Assembly: GCA_002392745.1 (NCBI GenBank)
Contig: DGHR01000003.1
Coordinates: 279,008 to 343,007 of the forward strand
Origin: Bacteroidales bacterium UBA3843
GTDB taxonomy: Bacteria > Bacteroidota > Bacteroidia > Bacteroidales > Paludibacteraceae
DNA: 64,000 nucleotides
Direction: 5' to 3'
This document shows positions 6,746-15,915 of the stretch, piece after piece. Position numbers and translations under genes: made by a program. Each line of letters begins with the position of its first letter. Position 1 is the stretch's first letter. Below the pieces are notes generated by a model. That model was given only the letters and a program-made list of their open reading frames with translations, ran no database searches and had not been told where the DNA came from.

Positions 6746-9676
6746 TTAGAGCTTTATTCCCTGTGCGTTATAGGTCTTGCCGTCACGGATAATCAGCAAC
6801 TGTCCGTCGCGCAGTACCTTTGTACTCTGGACTTTGTCGCCTTGTATGTTCTCTATGGCCTCTTCAACGGGCTCTTCGCCGGCTTTGTAGCCGAATCCGC
6901 CACGGGCGTTGGCCTTGCGAACCGTTATGCCGGCATCCTCCGGGAATATTTCTTCCTTGAGTTGGGAACCCAGCATCAGTTCTGCATTGCCGTTCAGTGC
7001 TTCTACCAGGTAAACGGCATCATCCTCGATATTCTCCAGGTCGCAAACAGCCTGCGTGGCGTCAGCCTTTGCTGTTGCTGCCCACTCGCCGAGGGTGCTT
7101 TCCATTGTGTAGGACGCTGCCTCGTCGGCGGTAAGTACGGTCTCGATATCTTGGGTGGTGTTGCCGCCCTTCTTGTCGATGAAGGTGACCAGGTTGTTTT
7201 GAGGTGTCAGCACGGTGCCGTCTGCCAGATGCGTGTTGTACTCGCCGAACTTAGGCCATGCATTGGCACTCATCAGAGCTTTCGTCCAGCGCTGTATCTC
7301 GCCCTTCGAATCCTCGAATTTAAACTCGCCGGCGCTGTAGTCTACCAGCGTGTTCAGGAACACGCAGGACGGTGTATTGTTCCATGCGCGGCCGAACGAT
7401 ACTATCGGGCACTCGCTCTTCACGGTACAGCCCTCAAAGACATAACCCTTATCCGTAGCAGGACCATTGTTGGCTGTTAAAGCGTCGCTGCCGCTGCCGT
7501 CCTTATTGCGTTTCTCGGCATAGAGCAGGTTGTTCTTGAAATATACGCTTCCGTCGCCGCAGATGAAATCCACGGTGCCGTGAATCTCGCAGTCTTCGAA
7601 ATACTTCACTGCGCCGCTCAGGTTGCTGTAATACGTGTCCTGATAGCTCAGCAGTCGCACGTTCTTGCATATGGTCTTCGTGCCTTGGTCTTGCAGTGCC
7701 ACACCGCGGCCGCCTTCCAGACCCGCTGCGATTGCGCCGTAGTAATCCATTGCGTTCTGGATTGTCAGATCTTGCAGATAAGTGCCGCTGATGTTCTTGG
7801 GAATCAGCAATGTAGCGGTCGTTCCGATACCCTCGTTGTGGAAATCCGGAGCATTCTTGATGATGACGCCTTCCATCGACTGACCGATGATGGAGATGTT
7901 GTTCTTGCTGATAGGAGTCAGCACCGTTTCACCCATGTCATACACGCCGTTCGGCAGGAATATCTTGTCCCCGTCGGATACGGTCTCCAGTGCCAAAATC
8001 AGGGCGGCTGCATCACCCGGAGCTATCTCGTAATAGCCGCTTGCGTTCTTCTCCGGGATTTCGGAGATGTTATATACTTTCAGGCTATGGATGTAGTTCG
8101 TTGCCTTGAAATTGAGCGTCAGAGTGGTTGCCTCGCCTTTGTATTGGATGGTCTGCAGCGAACCGTCGCCGGTCTTTTCTTTCTCCACTACCAGTTTGCC
8201 TACTACATTGCCGTTTCCGTCCGTCACTTCCGTCTCGCCGGTGGCGGAATAGGTGCATACGCCTACTACCAGCAGCGCGTTGCCGGCTACTTTCACACCC
8301 AGGCTGTTTCCGTTGCTGAAGGCCCAACCATGTTGGCTGTCGTTGTATTTACCGCCGTTAAATACCAGCACCTCATGATCCTCCGGATAGAAATAGGCCT
8401 TGCGCAGATCATAGTCGTATATCGCGCCCATTACAGCCTCCTCGATAGGAGTCGTACGTGCATACAGGTTCGTGTTCTTCGTCAATGCGATTCCTTCTGC
8501 CACTTTCATTGCCGTCGGGTCTGAATCGCCGAACCAGCCGCGGAAGGCGGTGCCTTCTGCTACCGTCACGTCTGCAGCGCCGAATTTGTAAACCAGCTTC
8601 GAATTGCCGGCTACTATCTCGCTGCCTATCAGCGTCTTGCCGTCTACGTCATAATAGCGAACCTCTACCTCCGGGATGAACTCGCAGGCCTCGCCGAAGA
8701 AATAAGGTACGTACGTCTGCGAGCCGAAGGTAAACACCAGAGTGGCTGCCTCTTCTACGTTGTAGGTCCATGTAACGAACTGGTTGAAACTGCCCGTCGT
8801 CTCGCCGCAGGCACCTTGGTTGCTTATCTCGGCGTAAGCCTCTCCGTTTTTCGTTATTGTGATGGGGGTCTTGCTGTAGGTGCAGGCTCCGATGGTGAAT
8901 TTCACCGGGCCATCCACTGGAACAGTCACTACGCCGCCTTGCACACCATGCTGCTCACCGTTGTAAGTTGTTCCGCTGACAGTCACACCCGTAGGCAGTT
9001 CACCACCCTCCGGCAGTACAACCTTGTACGGATTCTCACGGAACTCTATCTTGAAATCTTTGAAGGCACGCACTTCTTCCTCGCCGTTCACCGTTCCGCT
9101 TATCTTCAGGTGCGACAGACACAGCAGTTTGCCGGAATTGAAGCCCGATACATAGAATCGTACAGTGACTGCGCGACCTGCTGCTGCAGTGATGTTCTCC
9201 GAGTGAACCAATGCCGGAGTGCCGGACGTATTGTTGTCGCGTAGGATATTGTCTTGGCCTACTTCGGTAATGGTGGATTCGGTTCCGTCAACCGTGTAGC
9301 TCCAGCTGTACGATGCGCCGTCGGTGCCTTGTTTGATGGCCTCGTACTCGATGTTGCTCAGCGTGAATGTCACGCCTTTTTTCATCTTGATGCAGTATTC
9401 TACCATCGCACTCTCTACTGCACCCGGTTTGTTGCTCGCTGGGGTGTAAGTCACCATAGTCACGCCGTTGTTGGCGGCTAAGTTGCTGCGTGTGCCTTCG
9501 GTCAATGCAGTGCCTACTACACGCTGAGTGTTGCTCACTGCACCCGACGCCTCTGACTCAATCGTCGCTGCGTCTTCGTTTCCTGCCGCCCAACTGAATG
9601 TGGCGGGGGTGTTCTCATAAGCTTGGGCGCCTATGCATAGCAGCATTCCAAGCGCCATAGAGAATAGTTTTTTCAT
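6746..9676 (-). CDS. Secreted multidomain pectinesterase-like protein
   Basis: The 976-aa product starts MKKLFSMALGMLLCIGAQA, a clear signal peptide, at 9676. The frame is open further upstream to 9967, but that would start above the promoter's -33 box. The N-terminal half holds beta-rich segments and an InlB/Listeria-Bacteroides-type repeat (FRGWFGDSDPTAM). Residues about 548-830 are a carbohydrate esterase 8 beta-helix with LSYQDTYY near 678, GTVDFICGD near 702 and FGRAWN near 763, matching the family's QDT, DFIFG and LGRPW motifs. It should remove methyl esters from pectin at the cell surface or outside. The C-terminal tail (TKVLRDGQLLIIRDGKTYN) resembles the conserved tail of many secreted Bacteroidales proteins. 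It is a lone gene with promoter and terminator. Confidence 0.88.
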   Translation of the reverse strand: MKKLFSMALGMLLCIGAQAYENTPATFSWAAGNEDAATIESEASGAVSNTQRVVGTALTEGTRSNLAANNGVTMVTYTPASNKPGAVESAMVEYCIKMKKGVTFTLSNIEYEAIKQGTDGASYSWSYTVDGTESTITEVGQDNILRDNNTSGTPALVHSENITAAAGRAVTVRFYVSGFNSGKLLCLSHLKISGTVNGEEEVRAFKDFKIEFRENPYKVVLPEGGELPTGVTVSGTTYNGEQHGVQGGVVTVPVDGPVKFTIGACTYSKTPITITKNGEAYAEISNQGACGETTGSFNQFVTWTYNVEEAATLVFTFGSQTYVPYFFGEACEFIPEVEVRYYDVDGKTLIGSEIVAGNSKLVYKFGAADVTVAEGTAFRGWFGDSDPTAMKVAEGIALTKNTNLYARTTPIEEAVMGAIYDYDLRKAYFYPEDHEVLVFNGGKYNDSQHGWAFSNGNSLGVKVAGNALLVVGVCTYSATGETEVTDGNGNVVGKLVVEKEKTGDGSLQTIQYKGEATTLTLNFKATNYIHSLKVYNISEIPEKNASGYYEIAPGDAAALILALETVSDGDKIFLPNGVYDMGETVLTPISKNNISIIGQSMEGVIIKNAPDFHNEGIGTTATLLIPKNISGTYLQDLTIQNAMDYYGAIAAGLEGGRGVALQDQGTKTICKNVRLLSYQDTYYSNLSGAVKYFEDCEIHGTVDFICGDGSVYFKNNLLYAEKRNKDGSGSDALTANNGPATDKGYVFEGCTVKSECPIVSFGRAWNNTPSCVFLNTLVDYSAGEFKFEDSKGEIQRWTKALMSANAWPKFGEYNTHLADGTVLTPQNNLVTFIDKKGGNTTQDIETVLTADEAASYTMESTLGEWAATAKADATQAVCDLENIEDDAVYLVEALNGNAELMLGSQLKEEIFPEDAGITVRKANARGGFGYKAGEEPVEEAIENIQGDKVQSTKVLRDGQLLIIRDGKTYNAQGIKL

Positions 9677-9932
9677 AAATCGTATTTTAGGGGTTAAATA
9701 ATTGTTTTCTCTGCTCTTCTTAACACTTCCTTTCTTCCCGCTCCTGCCTGTCTCACCTACTCTTCCGCTCCTTCCTCTCCTCTCTATCCACCCGTTTCTT
9801 CCGCGCCGCCTGTCTTTAATGGTTGGCCTGAATTGTCCGCCCGGTTCGTCGTTTCTTTGTCTTTTCCCCTTATGCTTTCTGACGTTTCCTTTGCTCCGGA
9901 GACCGCATTCACGGCAAACGCATATTTCGGTG

Positions 9933-9964
9933 CAAAGATACACATTTTTTTTTATATGTGCAAA
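9933..9964 (-). promoter_or_regulatory. Promoter of the pectinesterase gene
   Basis: On the minus strand TTTG (9961-9964), 20 nt, TATCTTTG (9933-9940). It places the RNA start near 9925 and rules out the longer open frame to 9967. Confidence 0.8.
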
Positions 9965-9990
9965 CAATATTACTTTTTTTTGAGGAATAC

Positions 9991-10021
9991 TTGCATGTTC
10001 GATTTTTTTTTGCTAAATTTG
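9991..10021 (+). promoter_or_regulatory. Promoter of hpf
   Basis: TTG (9991-9993), 20 nt, TAAATTTG (10014-10021), about 90 nt before the hpf ATG. Confidence 0.75.
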
Positions 10022-10113
10022 CACCGAATTTAATCAGCCGTTAGCGCAATCCGTACGGATATACCATCTTACGGTCGTGACATTATTTATTAACCTTATA
10101 AATTTCTTTCACT

Positions 10114-10389
10114 ATGACTATCTCCATCAATGCTATCAATTTCGAGCCGACCAAACAGTTGGAGGACTTTATCGAGAAGAAAATGAACCGCTTTGAGCGG
10201 CACCTCAACCCTGCGGACAAAGTCGAAATCCGCATGTCGGTTGTCAAACCACAAACCAACCAGAACAAAGAGGTCAAAGTTCGTATCGGAGGACTCTTTG
10301 CCGAGAAAACTTGCGACACCTTCGAAGAGGGACTCGACGCATGCCTTAGCGCACTGGAGAGTCAACTCGAGCGCCGCAAAAACGCCTAA
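10114..10389 (+). CDS. hpf: Ribosome hibernation-promoting factor (HPF/YfiA family, short form)
   Basis: A 91-aa protein of the RaiA/HPF fold (beta-alpha-beta-beta-beta-alpha). It has INFEPTKQLEDFIEKKMNR at the start and DTFEEGLDACLSALESQLE in the last helix. Family members bind the 30S subunit at the mRNA/tRNA channel and help form inactive 100S or 70S ribosomes in stationary phase. The short form lacks the C-terminal dimerisation domain of long HPF. The gene has its own promoter and a strong downstream hairpin. Confidence 0.9.
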   Translation: MTISINAINFEPTKQLEDFIEKKMNRFERHLNPADKVEIRMSVVKPQTNQNKEVKVRIGGLFAEKTCDTFEEGLDACLSALESQLERRKNA

Positions 10390-10483
10390 CTGCCCTTATC
10401 GCCTCATTTCAGGGCCAATTTCGGGCTAAAATAGGACCAATACCATAGGATAACCATAACATACCCATAGGACATCCATATGA

Positions 10484-10518
10484 TAAAGAGAGCCAAAATT
10501 GCATTTTGGCTCTCTTTA
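10484..10518. terminator. Strong inverted repeat after hpf, probable terminator
   Basis: A perfect 16-bp stem (10484-10499 with 10503-10518; TAAAGAGAGCCAAAAT and its complement) with a 3-nt loop. The right arm ends in a T-rich stretch, but no long T-run follows. It separates hpf from the metK leader. Confidence 0.7.
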
Positions 10519-10563
10519 TGTATATATACATAGTATATATATAGTTTTTATTTGTATTTTATG

Positions 10564-10595
10564 TTTGCATATGTCAAAAAATTATTGTACCTTTG
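10564..10595 (+). promoter_or_regulatory. Promoter of the metK operon
   Basis: TTTG (10564-10567), 20 nt, TACCTTTG (10588-10595). Transcription would start just before the riboswitch at 10611. Confidence 0.85.
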
Positions 10596-10606
10596 CACCC
10601 GATTTC

Positions 10607-10663
10607 AAACCGAGGAAGGATTTGACTGCTTGCAACCTCGTTAAAACAATGCTAAAACTTGTG
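10607..10663 (+). ncRNA. SAM-II riboswitch aptamer upstream of metK
   Basis: The conserved elements of the SAM-II (SAM-alpha) class appear in order: stem P1 CGAGG/CCTCG (10611-10615 with 10636-10640), GATTTGACTG then CTTGCAACC in the loop, CGTTAAAACAA after the stem, and GCTAAAA (10651-10657) for the pseudoknot. The loop is about two bases longer than in sequences I know. SAM-II binds S-adenosylmethionine, so here the product of MetK would switch off its own gene. The aptamer directly precedes an intrinsic terminator. Confidence 0.85.
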
Positions 10664-10699
10664 CCGCAAGACCAAACAGTCGCTTGCGGTTGTTTTTTT
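10664..10699 (+). terminator. Riboswitch-controlled intrinsic terminator
   Basis: Stem CCGCAAG (10664-10670) with CTTGCGG (10683-10689), followed by TTGTTTTTTT. The aptamer segment CTTGC at 10629-10633 can also pair with GCAAG at 10666-10670, which gives a candidate antiterminator when SAM is absent. The switch is therefore probably transcriptional and OFF with SAM. Confidence 0.85.
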
Positions 10700-10705
10700 A
10701 CCAAT

Positions 10706-10768
10706 TACCCCACGACCAAATAGTAAATGGTGCATGGTAAATGGTAAATGACCAAATGATAAAATGTC
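10706..10768. repeat. Heptamer-like array in the metK leader
   Basis: Direct repeats of aatggta and related 7-mers (aaatgac, caaatga) fill the spacer between the riboswitch terminator and the metK start. Confidence 0.6.
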
Positions 10769-10771
10769 TTT

Positions 10772-12025
10772 ATGCATTATTTATTTACATCTGAATCGGT
10801 GTCGGAAGGACACCCTGATAAAGTAAGCGACCAGATTTCGGACGCTATTTTGGACAATATGTTGGCGCAGGACCCGCATGCACACGTGGCCTGCGAAACC
10901 CTTTGCACGACCGGACAAGTCGTCATCGCCGGTGAGGTAAGCTGCAACGGTTGGGTGGATATCCAGCGCGTGGCACGCAAGACGATTGCGGAAATCGGAT
11001 ACACCAAGGCCGACTATAAGTTCGAGGCAGAGAGTTGCGGTATCCTGACCGCCCTGCATGCCCAGTCGGCGGACATCAATATGGGTGTCAGCCGTGCCAC
11101 TGAGGACGAACAGGGCGCTGGTGACCAGGGAATGATGTTCGGTTATGCTACCGACGAGACCGACAATTTCATGCCGCTCACACTCGACTTGGCACACACC
11201 TTAGTTTACACGCTCGCGCGCATACGTAAAGAGGGAGTACAGATGACCTATCTCCGCCCGGACAGCAAATCCCAGGTCACTATCGAGTATGACGAACAAA
11301 ACCAGCCTGTCCGCATTGACACCATCGTCCTTTCCACACAGCACGACCCGGGCGTTACACCCGAACAAATCAAACGGGACATTATTGACATACTCCTCCC
11401 TCGTGTAGCCAAACGCGACTCGCGTTATGGATATCTGCTCCATGCTTTCCTCGAGGACAAGCAGGCAAAACTGCTGGTCAACCCTACCGGCAATTTTGTT
11501 ATCGGCGGACCGCACGGAGATACAGGACTTACCGGACGCAAAATCATCGTGGACACCTATGGCGGACGAGGCGCACACGGCGGTGGCGCTTTCTCCGGAA
11601 AGGACCCCTCCAAGGTGGACCGCTCGGCTGCATATGCCGCACGGTGGATTGCGAAACATCTGGTCGCTGCCGGTGTGGCGCACGAGGCGCTCGTCCAGGT
11701 CAGTTATGCTATCGGCGTGGCGGAACCCGTATCGCTCTATGTCAATACCTACGGAACAGCTATCGTGCCGATCAGCGATGCGGAGATAGCACAACGCGTG
11801 GCTTCGCTCTTCGACTTGCGACCCGCTGCTATCATTCGCGCACTCAACCTCACACAACCGATGTACGAAGAAACCGCTAAATACGGTCATGTCGGACGAA
11901 CAAACGAAGTGGTAACCAAAACGTTTATTGATGCGGACGGTAAGGAATATACACGCCAAGTGGAACTCTTCACTTGGGAAAAACTCAACCGCATCGATGA
12001 AGTAAAACAAACTTTCGGACTATGA
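10772..12025 (+). CDS. metK: S-adenosylmethionine synthetase
   Basis: MetK joins methionine and ATP to form SAM. The 417-aa protein starts MHYLFTSESVSEGHPDKVSD with the ATP-site histidine. It also carries QGAGDQGMMFGYA, GGPHGDTGLTGRKIIVDTYG and GGGAFSGKDPSKVDRSAAY, the family's signature sequences. Length is slightly above the usual 380-430 range midpoint. It is the first gene of metK-lspA-DUF4296 and overlaps lspA by 4 bp (ATGA). Control by the SAM-II riboswitch upstream is expected. Confidence 0.97.
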   Translation: MHYLFTSESVSEGHPDKVSDQISDAILDNMLAQDPHAHVACETLCTTGQVVIAGEVSCNGWVDIQRVARKTIAEIGYTKADYKFEAESCGILTALHAQSADINMGVSRATEDEQGAGDQGMMFGYATDETDNFMPLTLDLAHTLVYTLARIRKEGVQMTYLRPDSKSQVTIEYDEQNQPVRIDTIVLSTQHDPGVTPEQIKRDIIDILLPRVAKRDSRYGYLLHAFLEDKQAKLLVNPTGNFVIGGPHGDTGLTGRKIIVDTYGGRGAHGGGAFSGKDPSKVDRSAAYAARWIAKHLVAAGVAHEALVQVSYAIGVAEPVSLYVNTYGTAIVPISDAEIAQRVASLFDLRPAAIIRALNLTQPMYEETAKYGHVGRTNEVVTKTFIDADGKEYTRQVELFTWEKLNRIDEVKQTFGL

Positions 12026-12609
12026 ATACAAAGACTCCGCTAATCGTCCTCGTTACGGCGATTGTGCTCATTGCGGTACTTACCGACCAACTTATCAAGA
12101 TGCTCATCCTCTCGCATTTCGTGCCGGGAGAGAGTCTGCCGGTTACATCGTGGTTCTGGCTCTGCTATGTGGAAAACAACGGTATGGCGTTTGGTATCGA
12201 GTGGTTCTCCAAACTTGCGCTCACTGTCTTCCGATTGCTGGCGGTCGGCTTGTTGGGATGGTATACCCATCTGCTCATTCATAGGTATGACGTTCGTCCG
12301 GGATATATCGCTGCGGTTGCATTCATTATTGCCGGTGCGTTGGGAAACATCATTGACTGTGTTTTCTATGGCAAACTGTTCCAGAGTGGCGATTGGTTCT
12401 ACGGACGGGTCGTTGACATGTTCTATTTCCCGCTCATTCACAATAGTGCAGGCGAGGTGATTTTCTTCCGCCCGGTATTCAATTTCGCCGACGCCTGTAT
12501 CACATGCGCAGTGGCGGTCATTCTGTTGTTCTATCGCAAGGATTTGAATGCCACACTGACGGAAAGCAAACCTGACAAGGAACCGGAAGACGAATTGTTC
12601 CTCAAATAA
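12022..12609 (+). CDS. lspA: Lipoprotein signal peptidase (signal peptidase II)
   Basis: A 195-aa inner-membrane aspartic protease that removes lipoprotein signal peptides. It has four hydrophobic segments, the NNGMAFG motif near residue 51, GALGNIIDC with the first catalytic aspartate near 113, and FNFADACIT with the second near 158. The family usually reads GNLIDR where this protein has NIIDC. The C-terminal extension is charged. The start codon overlaps the metK stop; the DUF4296 lipoprotein, itself a likely substrate, follows after 1 bp. Confidence 0.93.
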   Translation: MNTKTPLIVLVTAIVLIAVLTDQLIKMLILSHFVPGESLPVTSWFWLCYVENNGMAFGIEWFSKLALTVFRLLAVGLLGWYTHLLIHRYDVRPGYIAAVAFIIAGALGNIIDCVFYGKLFQSGDWFYGRVVDMFYFPLIHNSAGEVIFFRPVFNFADACITCAVAVILLFYRKDLNATLTESKPDKEPEDELFLK

Positions 12610-12610
12610 A

Positions 12611-13138
12611 ATGAGCGTACTGACAGCACATCGGTCCTTCAGACTGCTTCTTGTAGCCGGTCTGATAGCGGTAGCGGCAAGTTTTTCTTCTTGCCGTCCG
12701 CGCGGTGTGCTCAGTTCGCACCAGATGCGCGATGTGCTGGTGGACCTGCATCGCACTTTTGCGTTGATTCAACTCAACGGACTCCAGTACGGCCACAACG
12801 AAGCAGCCGATAACTACTACGCCTATGTGTTGCAGGAACATGGTATCACACAGGCGCAGTTCGACTCTTCGCTGGTGTGGTACACGGCCCACCCGCAGCT
12901 GTTTGATAAGATTTATCCGAAAGTGTTGGCGCAGTTGGAAGGAGAACTTCAGACCTTTGATGCGGAGTATGCAGACTTGCTCAAAACGCCGCTTCCTATG
13001 GCGCCTGCTGATACTCGGAGAATGACTCTGCAACAGGCGGAGTACCGCACAGACAGCGTCCTTTGGGTCATGCGCAACGGCTATCCTTCACCTTGGCATC
13101 CCTACTCTGCACCTGCGCAGATTCCCTACGCGCCCTGA
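12611..13138 (+). CDS. DUF4296 lipoprotein
   Basis: A 175-aa protein with a lipoprotein signal (LLVAGLIAVAASFSSC, lipobox Cys at residue 26). A helical domain follows that starts LSSHQMRDVLVDLHRTFALIQ, the pattern of Bacteroidetes DUF4296 proteins found after lspA. It is probably anchored to the inner or outer membrane. No biochemical role is known to me. It ends convergent to holA. Confidence 0.82.
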   Translation: MSVLTAHRSFRLLLVAGLIAVAASFSSCRPRGVLSSHQMRDVLVDLHRTFALIQLNGLQYGHNEAADNYYAYVLQEHGITQAQFDSSLVWYTAHPQLFDKIYPKVLAQLEGELQTFDAEYADLLKTPLPMAPADTRRMTLQQAEYRTDSVLWVMRNGYPSPWHPYSAPAQIPYAP

Positions 13139-13168
13139 TTCACGTGTGCAGAAACTCTCCGGCGCACG

Positions 13169-14209
13169 TTAATGCATGATTTTGTAAATCAACTCTTTCC
13201 ATAGGTCGCCGTCTTTGGCACTGGGATTGTTCATTCCCTTCAGACGGGCGTCGGTTTCGCGCAGGTAACCTATTATCAGAAATACTTTTCCCGCCGGATA
13301 GCGGCGCGCCGCATCGGCATAGTCTTTTACGAAATACGGATTGATACCCAACTCGCGAGCCACTGTTGACTGGTTCTTGTCCGGCAGGTAATGGTACATC
13401 AGCAGGTTGGAAAAGAAGGTGAATATAGGTACCATCTCCCGAATCATGGGATGGTCTTTGCTGTCCGCAAAATAACGGGTGATTCTGTTCGCGCGTTCGA
13501 TATCTTTGTTTATCAGCGCACGTTGCAGCTCCAGACTGTTATAGTCTTTGGATATACCTACATTGCGTTCCACCAGCGCGGTGTCAATTACGTTCACTCC
13601 CTCCGGACGGCCGTCTATCAGTTTGTCCAGTGCGCCTACGATAGCCGACAGGTCGGTTCCTATATGGTCGGCAAGCAATGCTGCCACGCGCGGATCCACA
13701 CTCACGCCTTTGGCTTTCGGGTTATTGGGCCACTCGTCGCGGATGTATGCATTGATCCATCGCTCCACTTCATAGTCGCGCAGTTTGTCGCTCTGCATCC
13801 ATACGGTCTGCGGATGTTCGGTCAGTTTTTTCCATATATTCTGACGCTTGTCCGGTTTGCCGTTGTAGCATACCACAAGTACAGTCTGCGGCATCAGGTT
13901 GTTGCAGTAAGCCTCCAGTGACTCCCATTTCTTCACGGCCTGTCCTTCGCGTACGATGACCACTTTGCGGCCTCCCATCATCGCAAAACCGCGTGCGGCA
14001 CTCACCACGGGCGAGAGATCTCCGCCCGGCAGGTCACGCCCGTATACTATCTGTTGGTCAAACTCGCGTGCCGTTTCGTCCAGTGCATGCGTCGCGATAT
14101 ATTGCTGCACACGGTCGATGTAGTAATTCTCCTCGCCGCACAGGATGTAAATCGGAGCATAGCTGCCGGCGCGCAGCGAACGCATTATTTCTTCGTATTT
14201 CTTTATCAT
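13169..14209 (-). CDS. holA: DNA polymerase III subunit delta
   Basis: A 346-aa clamp-loader subunit. Delta opens the beta sliding clamp during loading in the gamma/tau complex. The protein has PIYILCGEENYYIDRVQQYI at the start, a degenerate AAA+ N-terminal domain (GGRKVVIVREGQAVKKWESL) and a helical C-terminal domain (KDYNSLELQRALINKDI, FFSNLLMYHYLPDKN). Length matches the family. The start overlaps the stop of the upstream membrane-protein gene by 4 bp. Confidence 0.9.
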   Translation of the reverse strand: MIKKYEEIMRSLRAGSYAPIYILCGEENYYIDRVQQYIATHALDETAREFDQQIVYGRDLPGGDLSPVVSAARGFAMMGGRKVVIVREGQAVKKWESLEAYCNNLMPQTVLVVCYNGKPDKRQNIWKKLTEHPQTVWMQSDKLRDYEVERWINAYIRDEWPNNPKAKGVSVDPRVAALLADHIGTDLSAIVGALDKLIDGRPEGVNVIDTALVERNVGISKDYNSLELQRALINKDIERANRITRYFADSKDHPMIREMVPIFTFFSNLLMYHYLPDKNQSTVARELGINPYFVKDYADAARRYPAGKVFLIIGYLRETDARLKGMNNPSAKDGDLWKELIYKIMH

Positions 14210-15669
14210 GGTTCGGGTATATATATCATGTATTTGTAGCGGCTGCGGTCTATTTCGCCGTAGCCTTCCTCACGCAGCATTTCTTCCAATGCGCTATGAC
14301 GGTCTTTGTACTGCGGTTTGGTCTTGAACTGCGGAGAGAACGAGCAGAACACTATCGGCCGTTCCTCGCGGATTATCCGGCGGTATTTGGCGGTATACAC
14401 GCTGTCGTAGATATTTGACCAGAACTCGTTGTACCGCGCCGCCTCGCATCCTGTCACTGCGCGCATCAGGTGCATCTCCTGACCCAATGCCAGCACGTGG
14501 TTCTCTGCTTTCAGCGAGTCGTAATCCGCCTGATAATGCGCCAGACGCTCTTGCTCCGTTCCGCGGATGCGGAGGTGTGTATAGGGAGCGATAGTGGCGG
14601 TGGTATCCGCCTGGCTCAGACGGCACTGCCCTATGCTGTTGGTTGCCATCCGTGACATCACGGCGATACTCATTACCGCGATGGCGCACCATAGATAGCG
14701 TTTGTTTTCCTCTGTATGATATGTAGCAGCCACCGGCAACAGACATACTACTGCGGGAAACAGTTTCAACCATCCCGTATCGGTGCCCAGTGTAGCTACC
14801 GCCATGATAGCGATACCTGCATACAGTGTCCGTTGCCGTGCCGCAAGGGCTGTTCCAATACACAGCGCCGCTATCAGATAGGTCATGTCCGTGTTGTACC
14901 ATTGCAACGGTCTCAGGCCGCAGGCGATGAAGTACGCCAATACAGCTCCGACCGCTATTCCTGTTGCAGACTTGTAGTTCTTTGCTATCCGTCCTCCGGC
15001 CAGCACTCCGGCGGCTATCAGTCCGTAGCCGGCCAACATTCCGCCGGATTGCCATAGTTTGCTAATCATGGATGTCAGGGCGTGGCTGTTCATGGCAGCA
15101 TCCGCAGCGGCAGGAGTAATCAACCCATATCCCAGCAGATAGACCGCACCTGCACTCAGAGCGGCTATCGGCACGTTCCATAGACTCTTGCGTCCCCATA
15201 GTACCATCATCACCGGCAGCACCAGTATGTTCGGAAAACGTACAGCAACAGCCAAACCGGCTATCACGGGCGATTGGGTCACCCATAGTGCAGATAATAG
15301 CAGCACACTGAGAGTACCCGGACTGAATTCCTGAAAAGCGCCATATCCCGTCAGCAGATACGCCACTGCCAGCCAATGCAGGTTGGCACGGCGTTGTTCG
15401 CCGTTTTGCATAAACAGGTAAGGCAACGCTATCGCCACTGCTACGCACAGCCAACCGGCCAGTCTGAGAGGCAGCAGCTGTGCACCGAACAGACGTACTA
15501 TCGCGCCGCCTGTCAGCAGTGTTCCGCTTGCCATCCATCCTCCCTCCATATGCTGGTATTTATACAACCAGTACAGCGGGTCCTGGTGATTGCCGAAACC
15601 GGCAAACACAAACCATAGCGTCCAAGCCAGCGACAGCAACAACAGCCCCCACTGCCCCGCATGAATCAT
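14206..15669 (-). CDS. Multi-pass membrane protein, GT-C-like
   Basis: About 487 aa with ten or more hydrophobic helices in the first 350 residues and a soluble C-terminal domain (residues about 360-487). The layout recalls GT-C-type membrane glycosyltransferases or their Bacteroidetes relatives of unknown function, and FGNHQDPLYWLYKYQH sits in the first periplasmic loop. No family was recognised with certainty. The ATG at 15669 (MIHAGQWG) is preferred; an in-frame GTG lies 21 nt upstream. It overlaps holA by 4 bp, so the two are co-transcribed. Confidence 0.75.
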   Translation of the reverse strand: MIHAGQWGLLLLSLAWTLWFVFAGFGNHQDPLYWLYKYQHMEGGWMASGTLLTGGAIVRLFGAQLLPLRLAGWLCVAVAIALPYLFMQNGEQRRANLHWLAVAYLLTGYGAFQEFSPGTLSVLLLSALWVTQSPVIAGLAVAVRFPNILVLPVMMVLWGRKSLWNVPIAALSAGAVYLLGYGLITPAAADAAMNSHALTSMISKLWQSGGMLAGYGLIAAGVLAGGRIAKNYKSATGIAVGAVLAYFIACGLRPLQWYNTDMTYLIAALCIGTALAARQRTLYAGIAIMAVATLGTDTGWLKLFPAVVCLLPVAATYHTEENKRYLWCAIAVMSIAVMSRMATNSIGQCRLSQADTTATIAPYTHLRIRGTEQERLAHYQADYDSLKAENHVLALGQEMHLMRAVTGCEAARYNEFWSNIYDSVYTAKYRRIIREERPIVFCSFSPQFKTKPQYKDRHSALEEMLREEGYGEIDRSRYKYMIYIPEP

Positions 15670-15712
15670 ATGTCCCTTTACGCTATTCACCTATAACCTA
15701 TCACCTATAACC

Positions 15713-15769
15713 CGGAGCGTCCTTCCGCTTATCGGAAGGAAGACCGTGTCCGCTCCGCCGAGAAAGGTA
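15713..15769. repeat. G-type hairpin element, copy 1
   Basis: CCTTCCG-cttat-CGGAAGG (15721-15739), an outer GGAGCG/CGCTCC pair, and a conserved trailing gccgagaaaggta. Confidence 0.75.
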
Positions 15770-15820
15770 AAATCATCAATAACCAATAACCTATAACCTA
15801 TAACCTATAACCTATAACCA

Positions 15821-15870
15821 GGAGCGTCCTTCCGTTGAAGCGGAAGGAGCGGCCTCCGCCGAGAAAGGTA
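15821..15870. repeat. G-type hairpin element, copy 2
   Basis: CCTTCCG-ttgaag-CGGAAGG (15828-15847) with the same trailing gccgagaaaggta. The stem equals copy 1 while the loop differs. Confidence 0.75.
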
Positions 15871-15915
15871 AAATCATCAATAACCAATCACCAATAACCA
15901 ATAACCTTTTGGGGA

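Larger units (their letters stand above)
9677..10113. other. Divergent intergenic region between the pectinesterase gene and hpf
   Basis: About 440 bp with no gene. Two back-to-back promoters lie at 9933-9964 (minus) and 9991-10021 (plus). The pectinesterase leader from about 9925 to 9677 is roughly 250 nt and almost pure purine on the transcribed strand between 9720 and 9800. No riboswitch fold is recognised in it. Confidence 0.7.

Noticed and set aside
7580..8524. 314-codon plus-strand frame opposite the pectinesterase gene
   Set aside because: Shadow of a gene with clear domains; no promoter or family.
9677..9967. Upstream in-frame extension of the pectinesterase gene
   Set aside because: It would begin above the promoter's -33 box and lacks protein-like composition; the signal peptide at 9676 fixes the start.
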